Source: a virus. From it: DNA of 37,404 nt. The notes under the pieces were generated by a model, which worked only from the letters and a program-made list of their open reading frames with translations, searched no databases and was not told the origin of the DNA. The stretch lies in IMG/VR virus record IMGVR_UViG_3300037166_000005, positions 1-37,404 of that record. The stretch is one strand, 5' to 3'. A program made the translations under genes and the position numbers. Below, piece by piece: positions 23,225 to 28,982 of the stretch. Positions within the stretch are counted from its first letter, which is position 1. Each line of letters opens with the position of its first letter.

Positions 23225-26152
23225 TTACTTAGTGACTTTGACTGGAAGCGGGAGAGCGTCTTTTGCCTTATCTTTCCAGTAATGCACATCCGCCCTCTGG
23301 TACAGTACCTGGGCCTTATTGTCTAAGCGAGTGAACTCTGACTTTGACAGTGCTTTTGGTCCTTTGTTGCCGACTTCTATTGCAGCAAGGTATTTCTTGC
23401 CATCAGGCGAAGACTCAAAAGCTTTTACAGCGCGCTCGCCCTCGTCAGCTTTATCGTATGGATCAAATGAAGCGTCTTTCGCCCTGGCGGAGTTAGGGAT
23501 GCACATACCGCTAATACGCTCACGCGCAGAACTATTTATCTGCGCCCAGGACTTTCTAGCCCACATGTGCGCATCGTCCTCATCGAAGTCATCAAGTAAC
23601 CAACCTACGCGCGTCTGTGGGCTTGCAGCATTCCAGGTGCGCTCGTCGCGCGGGTCAGTGGCATCCTTTCCCACTGTAAGTGGTTCCACTACCTCTTCCC
23701 CAGTCTTCGCGTCATGCGCCACCCGAACACGCTCGCCAGCCCGCGTCCGTTCTACAGCACTTCGCAACGCCGGACCAGCAGCGTCGAATGCCTGGACCTT
23801 GCCGACTGATGGGTGCTCGTACTGCCCATGGTAGCTGCGCACGGCCTGACGCTGGCACTCGGCAATTCCGTCCCTGGCGATCTGCTCATTATGCTGATCG
23901 CCGACCTTACGGAAGCCTGAGGCAGCTTGGCGATAAGAGTCCATCGCTATGGCGTGATTGCCTGTGACTTCTTGGTGCTGGGCCGTGTACAGTGAGATTG
24001 GCGAAGCTGAATCATAAGCCTTGCCAGACCGCGCGGCTTTCAAGGCGGCATCGACTTCGGCTACAAGGTTTGGGTCGCTCTTGAATAAGCCGCGTGCCTG
24101 TTCATATAGCCTAATAGCTGTAGGAAAGTCGCCCGCTTGCGCAGCTTTATCGCCGCGTTCAGCGACTTTCTTGCCATTGTGCAACATCACTTCATTTTCA
24201 GAGTTGTTATAAGCTTGACCCACTGTCACGCCATCCTTTGCAAGAGCTTTACCAGTGACAACGATGTTTCTACCTCCACTAACAGGTTTGATGTCATAGC
24301 GATCACCATCAGCAGTAGCGCCTGTATGATAAACAGCCACAACTTCGCAAGCCTCACCTTTGTAGGTGACTTTATCACCTACGTCAAATGTAGAGGAGTC
24401 CTTCGCTTGTGTTTTCAAGAAACGCTCCAGATCGGCCATCTTTTCAACCTGTCGATGATCAGGGAATTTAATTGCTTTGAGCCGCGTAAGTTCCTGGCGC
24501 AGGCCTTCAGTAGCGCTTTTGGCTTGCTCTTCACTATAGGGCGGAAGAGAGTAGTCCTTTGCCTTCTTTGTGGTCTCAGCTTTGTACTCGCGCAATGCTT
24601 CAGCACGTGTTGGATAGCCGCCGTATGTTTCACCATTTAGCTTGAAGTAGTAGCCGGCGATGTTTCGGCCTATGCTAGGTTCAGCGTCCTTCCCCAATGG
24701 ATACGCTTTCACCTTCTCCCCCATCTCTCTCAGCGCCTGCTCATGCGCGCGCAGTTTATTGGTCGTATCGCCAGGCTTTTCTTTTTCAAGTTGCGCCTGA
24801 ATCTTCTTGCGGCGCTTGAAGTATTCGTCCTCGTCGGAACGGGGAGAGTCGGTGGCATGGAATTTGTTTCCAACGGCGACAGCCTTACCAGACATGGCAC
24901 AGCGCTCATTAGATGAATTTCCCTCACCACTATGATTCAAGAATTTCCCTTCAACCACACCTACGTATTTTTTACACGTTGGGCACTGTGCACCATGACC
25001 AACGTCCTTCCCCTTCACCGCAATAGGAAGCGGGAGGGCGTCTAGCCCGTGATTAGCGTGCCCATCAGGCGTGGTGTCTGGGATTCCTTCTTTGCGCATG
25101 AACGTTTTCAGCGCGGCTTTTGTGCCTTTATTAAAAACGGTGTACTTCTTTTTATTACCGTTCATGTCAGGCGCTTCAGTGGTCACACTCCAGGAGCCGT
25201 CACTGTTTTGCTGAATGTCATACTCTTGGCCCTTGGTACTGCGTGCCCAGTAGGAGTCGTCCTTCGCCTTCCCCACAGGAAGCGGAAGGGCGGCTTCTTT
25301 TGCGGCGCGGTGTTCGGCACGCTTCTGCATCGGCGCAATCGCCGCCTCAGCTGCTGATTTAGAGTAATAACCCTCACCTACAACAGTGTGGTCAGGTCGA
25401 TACACGAACCACCTTACTCCGCGCTGCGCAATGTAGTAACCAGAGTCAGCGGCCTCATCCCTCCCCTTCACCGCAACAGGAAGCGGGATGGCGTCTCTCA
25501 TGGTGGCCTTCTTGCCATTGTTATAGATACTGTGTGTTTTCCAAGTGGTACCGCCGTCAGTGCTCACCTTGATCTTGGCCTGGCCATCGAGTGACTTAGC
25601 GTCCCTGACGGCGCTAGGCAGTGTATCGAACTTCTTGCCCTCTACCATGTAAGTTGGCGCTTGGGCATCACTCCCCTTCACTGCACCCTTTCGCTTTGAT
25701 GCTTCCAGGTATTGCTTCAACTCTCGCAAGTCTTCACCCTCAGCGCCCGCCTTGATGGCGTCTTCACACATATCGATGCACATGCCATAGTCACGCTGTG
25801 TCCACGCGACTCTGACGTCTTTCAACAGTTTGCTTGCATAGCCACTGTCATTCACCGGCACAGGGCGAAGGGAGTCTCTGCTTTGTGCACGTTTAATTTC
25901 GTACTTCAAATCTTTGATTTTTTCTTCAATCTCACGCGTGTTACCACCATGTTGTGAATGCCCTGGCTTGCGTACTTCGCGTAAAATACTTTCTTCCTCG
26001 GCTAGTTCACGTTGCAGACTGCCAAGCGACCGGTCGTCCTTCCCACCCGCCTTGTTCAGCGCGATCGCGACAGCCTGCTTCTTCGGCTTCCCAGCTTCTT
26101 CCTCAACCTTGATGTTGTGTCCGATGTTCTTCTTTCCAGCGAGTAGCGGCAT
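23225..26152 (-). CDS. Multi-module head-region protein with repeated LPLPV / AKD linkers
   Basis: 975 residues directly upstream of the protease. It opens with a small motif common at the start of phage proteins (MPLLAGKKNIGHNIK...GKPKKQAVAIAL). Modules follow, separated by linkers: a coiled coil (45-92), a TPR-like helical module (100-160), a beta module ending STDGGTTWKTHSIYN, YYIAQRGVRWFVYRPDHTVVGEGYYSK (239-265), EYDIQQNSDGSWSVTTE, a zinc ribbon with CPTC (390-393) and C418, AGYYFKLNGETYGGYPTRAEAL (499-520), a KOW-like barrel (588-635), TPR-like helices (660-770) and two C-terminal modules. Linkers include AIPLPVAVKGRD, ALPLPVGKAKD, ALPLPIAVKGKD and the C-terminal ALPLPVKVTK, plus AKD at 531-533, 583-585, 638-640, 891-893 and 963-965. 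No enzyme is recognised. A packaged polyprotein is my best guess. Confidence 0.8.
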   Translation of the reverse strand: MPLLAGKKNIGHNIKVEEEAGKPKKQAVAIALNKAGGKDDRSLGSLQRELAEEESILREVRKPGHSQHGGNTREIEEKIKDLKYEIKRAQSRDSLRPVPVNDSGYASKLLKDVRVAWTQRDYGMCIDMCEDAIKAGAEGEDLRELKQYLEASKRKGAVKGSDAQAPTYMVEGKKFDTLPSAVRDAKSLDGQAKIKVSTDGGTTWKTHSIYNNGKKATMRDAIPLPVAVKGRDEAADSGYYIAQRGVRWFVYRPDHTVVGEGYYSKSAAEAAIAPMQKRAEHRAAKEAALPLPVGKAKDDSYWARSTKGQEYDIQQNSDGSWSVTTEAPDMNGNKKKYTVFNKGTKAALKTFMRKEGIPDTTPDGHANHGLDALPLPIAVKGKDVGHGAQCPTCKKYVGVVEGKFLNHSGEGNSSNERCAMSGKAVAVGNKFHATDSPRSDEDEYFKRRKKIQAQLEKEKPGDTTNKLRAHEQALREMGEKVKAYPLGKDAEPSIGRNIAGYYFKLNGETYGGYPTRAEALREYKAETTKKAKDYSLPPYSEEQAKSATEGLRQELTRLKAIKFPDHRQVEKMADLERFLKTQAKDSSTFDVGDKVTYKGEACEVVAVYHTGATADGDRYDIKPVSGGRNIVVTGKALAKDGVTVGQAYNNSENEVMLHNGKKVAERGDKAAQAGDFPTAIRLYEQARGLFKSDPNLVAEVDAALKAARSGKAYDSASPISLYTAQHQEVTGNHAIAMDSYRQAASGFRKVGDQHNEQIARDGIAECQRQAVRSYHGQYEHPSVGKVQAFDAAGPALRSAVERTRAGERVRVAHDAKTGEEVVEPLTVGKDATDPRDERTWNAASPQTRVGWLLDDFDEDDAHMWARKSWAQINSSARERISGMCIPNSARAKDASFDPYDKADEGERAVKAFESSPDGKKYLAAIEVGNKGPKALSKSEFTRLDNKAQVLYQRADVHYWKDKAKDALPLPVKVTK
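23241..25497 (-). repeat. Four dispersed copies of an LPLPV-coding repeat
   Basis: Copies of about 20 bases (plus strand aggaagcgggagggcgtct or close) lie at 23241-23262, 25023-25043, 25277-25296 and 25478-25497. The copies at 25010-25043 and 25463-25497 are nearly identical over more than 30 bases. Each encodes (A)LPLP[VI] at a module boundary of the 975-residue protein. Confidence 0.8.
25669..25808 (-). repeat. TPR-like module repeat, copy in the 975-residue protein
   Basis: About 140 bases encoding DYGMCIDMCEDAIKAGAEGE and then DLRELKQYLEASKRKGAVKG. The counterpart at 27349-27494 encodes SYGDCIDDCQDAIAAGADGE and DLREAKQYLEACKRKGAVKA. The homology ends just after KRKGAVK, where a linker (GSD or ATD) begins. 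Confidence 0.85.
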
Positions 26153-26214
26153 GGCGGTGGTGCTCCTTCTTTGGTTATTGAGTTAGGCGCGGCCATGCCG
26201 CTGTCTTGGAGGTG

Positions 26215-26496
26215 TTACTCCGGTTGATTGAGAATCGCGTCCAACTCTTCTATAGTGGGCAGTGGCGCAGTGATATTGCGCACAGGCTGGCTCAGTACGC
26301 CCATCACGTCATCGAGGTGCAGGCACTCTTTCAGGTTTGGGCAAGGGTCACCGACCGATGTAGGAGCGAGTCGCCCATTACAGTAGTCATTGCCAGCCAC
26401 TGCATCGTAGAGAATACCCACCATCGGATTCCCATAACTCGGCAGCAAAATAACCTTGTCGCCGTTCTTTGCTTCACGTCCGTTTTTGTAATGCAT
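26215..26496 (-). CDS. Small conserved phage protein
   Basis: 93 residues from ATG 26496, which overlaps the stop of the 36-residue gene (TGATG). It starts MHYKNGREAKNGDKVILL and contains GILYDAVAGNDYCNGRLAP and LKECLHLDDV, a pattern I recognise from small head-region phage proteins of unknown function. The first half looks like a small barrel (NGDKV..L...VGIL). AGAGGA precedes the start by ten bases. Confidence 0.75.
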   Translation of the reverse strand: MHYKNGREAKNGDKVILLPSYGNPMVGILYDAVAGNDYCNGRLAPTSVGDPCPNLKECLHLDDVMGVLSQPVRNITAPLPTIEELDAILNQPE

Positions 26497-26606
26497 CAGT
26501 GCATGTTCCTCTCGTACCAAGTAAGGTCCGGCTTCGGCGGAACCCTAACGCCGCCTATCACAGGTGGAAGTGTTGGGTGCTTCTTAGTGCTAGTCTTTAC
26601 CTTCAT
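26496..26606 (-). CDS. Very small protein, 36 residues
   Basis: From ATG 26606 the frame reads MKVKTSTKKHPTLPPVIGGV, then RVPPKPDLTWYERNMH, and its TGA overlaps the next ATG as TGATG. The start lies five bases after the stop of the upstream gene. Basic and Pro-rich; unknown function. The tight coupling on both sides is the evidence that it is translated. Its own ribosome binding site is weak. Confidence 0.6.
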   Translation of the reverse strand: MKVKTSTKKHPTLPPVIGGVRVPPKPDLTWYERNMH

Positions 26607-26611
26607 AGCAC

Positions 26612-26929
26612 TTAGTGCGCAGTGCCAGTAGTGAGGCTGACGGTGGATGTGCATCCTGGGACGCCTGTCATCATTGCGATATAGGTGAAACTGCCAGTGT
26701 GAATGTCTACCACCAGTGCCTGTCCCGGCATAACCACGGTGCCGTTGGGATTCACCACAGTTACTGCGCTGCTTGTGCCCAGGTTGAAGTACACCGGCAG
26801 GTTGCCCACGTTCTGGATAAGCAGGGCAGTATCGGTGGAGACCGTGGTGCCAGGCAGTAGGACGGCCGCGGTGGTACTGCCTACGCTTGTGCCGATGGAG
26901 GCGTCGATGGTGATGAAATTGAGTGCCAT
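26612..26929 (-). CDS. Small beta-sandwich protein, possible decoration protein
   Basis: 105 residues, mostly Thr, Val and Gly, with AAGGAG upstream. The pattern TALLIQNVGNLPVYFNLGTSSAV then GTVVMPGQALVVDIHTGSFTYIAMMTG resembles small beta-sandwich proteins found beside head genes. It could be a capsid or fibre decoration protein; this is inferred from fold type and place. Confidence 0.75.
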   Translation of the reverse strand: MALNFITIDASIGTSVGSTTAAVLLPGTTVSTDTALLIQNVGNLPVYFNLGTSSAVTVVNPNGTVVMPGQALVVDIHTGSFTYIAMMTGVPGCTSTVSLTTGTAH

Positions 26930-26956
26930 GTTTCTCCTTGCTACTTAGTGACTGGT

Positions 26957-28759
26957 TTACTCATACTCTGGTGCTTCAGCGCCTGAACCACTGCACACCT
27001 TGCCATTCAGGTAGTGCCGCGAAAGAACACCCCGTACATTTGGTATGTACTGGCGGCAGACCTTGCATAAACTCACGGCATCCTTCGCTCTCCCACGCGC
27101 CGAGTCCATCACCGCATCCAAAGCCCTGTGGAGCCGCGTGCGGCGGGAGTCGGTGGCATCATATCCGCGTGTATTACCAATCTTCCACTCACCTGTTCTG
27201 CGCGTGCTTACCAAGAACTTCAAAGCTATGCGCGTCCCATTTGAAAGCGTGGCTGTATCGCTGCCGATGCTCTCAATAGTGACGCCACCGACTTTATCGC
27301 CAACGCACGGCCTGTACCCTGTAGGATTCGTTATGATACCGGAGTCGGTGGCTTTAACGGCACCTTTACGCTTGCAGGCTTCAAGGTACTGCTTTGCCTC
27401 GCGTAAATCTTCACCATCAGCACCCGCCGCAATTGCATCTTGACAATCATCAATACAATCGCCATATGAATGCATCTGCCAATGCTCGCGCGCTTCACGC
27501 AGAAACTTCTGCGCTCTATCTGAGTAATCCTTCGCTCTGCGGGAATCAGTGGCCTTCTTAGGCTCACCAAGACTTTCCTTCACGCCCTTAAAAAGTTGGT
27601 TTGCTAACCGTATGGCGTCTGGCTCAGGAATACCTCGCTGCTTCAACTTATAAACGTAAGTTTGTAACGCATCTGCCACAGCGTCCTTCGCTCTCGTCAC
27701 TACGCTACCACCCTTCTTGCTCAACTTACCGAGCCGTTCCAGTTCATTGAATGCAGTTTCGAGCAGCACATCGCGCTGCTGCGGTGGGCGGTCAATAAAC
27801 GCTTTGATGTCAATGCCCAGAGTATCGAGTAGTGATTGCATAGAATACTTGTCAAGCTGTCTTGTAGAAAGCCTGTCTTGTGTCCTAGTAGCTGAGTCAC
27901 GTGCACCAGGCTTTAAGCTCCTGGCTAGCTCACCGCGTCTCACGGCTTTGTGGTATGCTTCACGTAGTTCAGATTCTTTCTTCGGGTCTTTATTCAGTAT
28001 CCAGGCGAGACGCGCTTGATTTTCAGGCGAAGCGTCGCTCCCGCGCGAAGTTCCAGATTTTCTCATTTTATCAATCACCGAGTGTGCTATACTAAAGGCG
28101 CAGTCTTGATATGCTATTGCGCGGCCAAAATCATTTGACTTAGCGAATTGCTCGGCCTGCTTCAAAGCGTCTTTTGCAGTCTGGAGTTTCTTCTGCCAGT
28201 AAACAGGGTCATCATCCAGTTTGGCATTGCTGAGAAGTGCCTCGGCTTGCCTTACCAAATCAACGACAGCTTGATGGGTGGCACGATAACTCGCCGCCTT
28301 ATTTTGATCAAAGCGCGCGGGGTTGTTATAGATGTCATCATGTTTAGCTCGCAGAAGTTCAGCAGCGGAGTTAAGGCGCTTGCCAGAGAGCACATCTTTC
28401 GCCTCACCCTTCACCCTAGTCAGCACCCCATACTTCAAAGGTTTAACCAAGCCGCGTCCAGTCCCGTCCATAGGATGAGGGTCCATTTTTACTACGCCGT
28501 CAACTCCCACTACAGCGTGCATTCCACCGCGCGGCGAGATTCCTAGAATAAGGTGCTCTCCGACTGGTGGTTGCTCGGCATCATACGGAAGCTCTTCATA
28601 ACGGAGGCCGTGCTTGGCAAGGAACGTGTTAACATATGGGTCCTCGTTGGCGTCTAGGAAGTCTGGTACATCAGATTCTTGGAGATTGAGGATGGAAGCT
28701 AGTGAAGTGCGGAAGCATGTTCCCGTGCCGCCTGTTCTCGATTGTGTGAGCTTCCGCAC
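26957..28759 (-). CDS. Cysteine-peptidase-like protein fused to linker modules
   Basis: 600 residues from GTG 28759, with GGAGG six bases upstream. Residues 1-110 look like a papain-fold peptidase domain known from phage proteins: GTGTCFRTSLASIL with candidate Cys15, VPDF, ISPRGGMHAVVGVDG with His81, and MDPHP with Asp93. A long helical part follows (120-400) with GSDAS, GARDS and RAKDA boundaries. Then come a TPR-like module (409-472) shared with the 975-residue protein, a barrel (VGDKVGGVTIESIG), DSRRTRLHRALDAVMDSARG (536-555), RAKDA and a Cys-rich C-terminus (CKVCRQYI). Proteolytic activity is inferred from the triad; the natural substrate is unknown. Confidence 0.8.
   Translation of the reverse strand: MRKLTQSRTGGTGTCFRTSLASILNLQESDVPDFLDANEDPYVNTFLAKHGLRYEELPYDAEQPPVGEHLILGISPRGGMHAVVGVDGVVKMDPHPMDGTGRGLVKPLKYGVLTRVKGEAKDVLSGKRLNSAAELLRAKHDDIYNNPARFDQNKAASYRATHQAVVDLVRQAEALLSNAKLDDDPVYWQKKLQTAKDALKQAEQFAKSNDFGRAIAYQDCAFSIAHSVIDKMRKSGTSRGSDASPENQARLAWILNKDPKKESELREAYHKAVRRGELARSLKPGARDSATRTQDRLSTRQLDKYSMQSLLDTLGIDIKAFIDRPPQQRDVLLETAFNELERLGKLSKKGGSVVTRAKDAVADALQTYVYKLKQRGIPEPDAIRLANQLFKGVKESLGEPKKATDSRRAKDYSDRAQKFLREAREHWQMHSYGDCIDDCQDAIAAGADGEDLREAKQYLEACKRKGAVKATDSGIITNPTGYRPCVGDKVGGVTIESIGSDTATLSNGTRIALKFLVSTRRTGEWKIGNTRGYDATDSRRTRLHRALDAVMDSARGRAKDAVSLCKVCRQYIPNVRGVLSRHYLNGKVCSGSGAEAPEYE
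27349..27494 (-). repeat. TPR-like module repeat, copy in the peptidase-like protein
   Basis: Counterpart of 25669-25808. Encodes HSYGDCIDDCQDAIAAGADG and then EDLREAKQYLEACKRKGAVK. The two copies differ at many third positions, so the duplication is not recent. Confidence 0.85.
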
Positions 28760-28769
28760 TTACAGCCTC

Positions 28770-28982
28770 CTACGCCATTACTCCACTAGCCGTATCTGGT
28801 ACATGTTGATGCTCAAGTTCCCGCTCTTCACGCCACAGCAGCAGGTTCAGCGGATTAGATCTGACCGGAACGTAACGGCCATCATCGCCTAGAGGCGCGG
28901 CGTTTGGAGCAGTAACTTTCTGATGACAAGTTGGACAGCTGTATGTGAACGACCGACCGCATTGACACATTTTGAATAGCAT
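28770..28982 (-). CDS. Small zinc-ribbon protein
   Basis: 70 residues, start overlapping the portal stop (TGATG). The N-terminus MLFKMCQCGRSFTYSCPTCH has four Cys (6, 8, 16, 19) arranged as a zinc knuckle. The rest (GDDGRYVPVRSNPLNLLLWREE) is unassigned. It lies between the portal and the peptidase-like gene. Possibly a separated module of the same kind as the ribbons in its neighbours. Confidence 0.75.
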   Translation of the reverse strand: MLFKMCQCGRSFTYSCPTCHQKVTAPNAAPLGDDGRYVPVRSNPLNLLLWREERELEHQHVPDTASGVMA

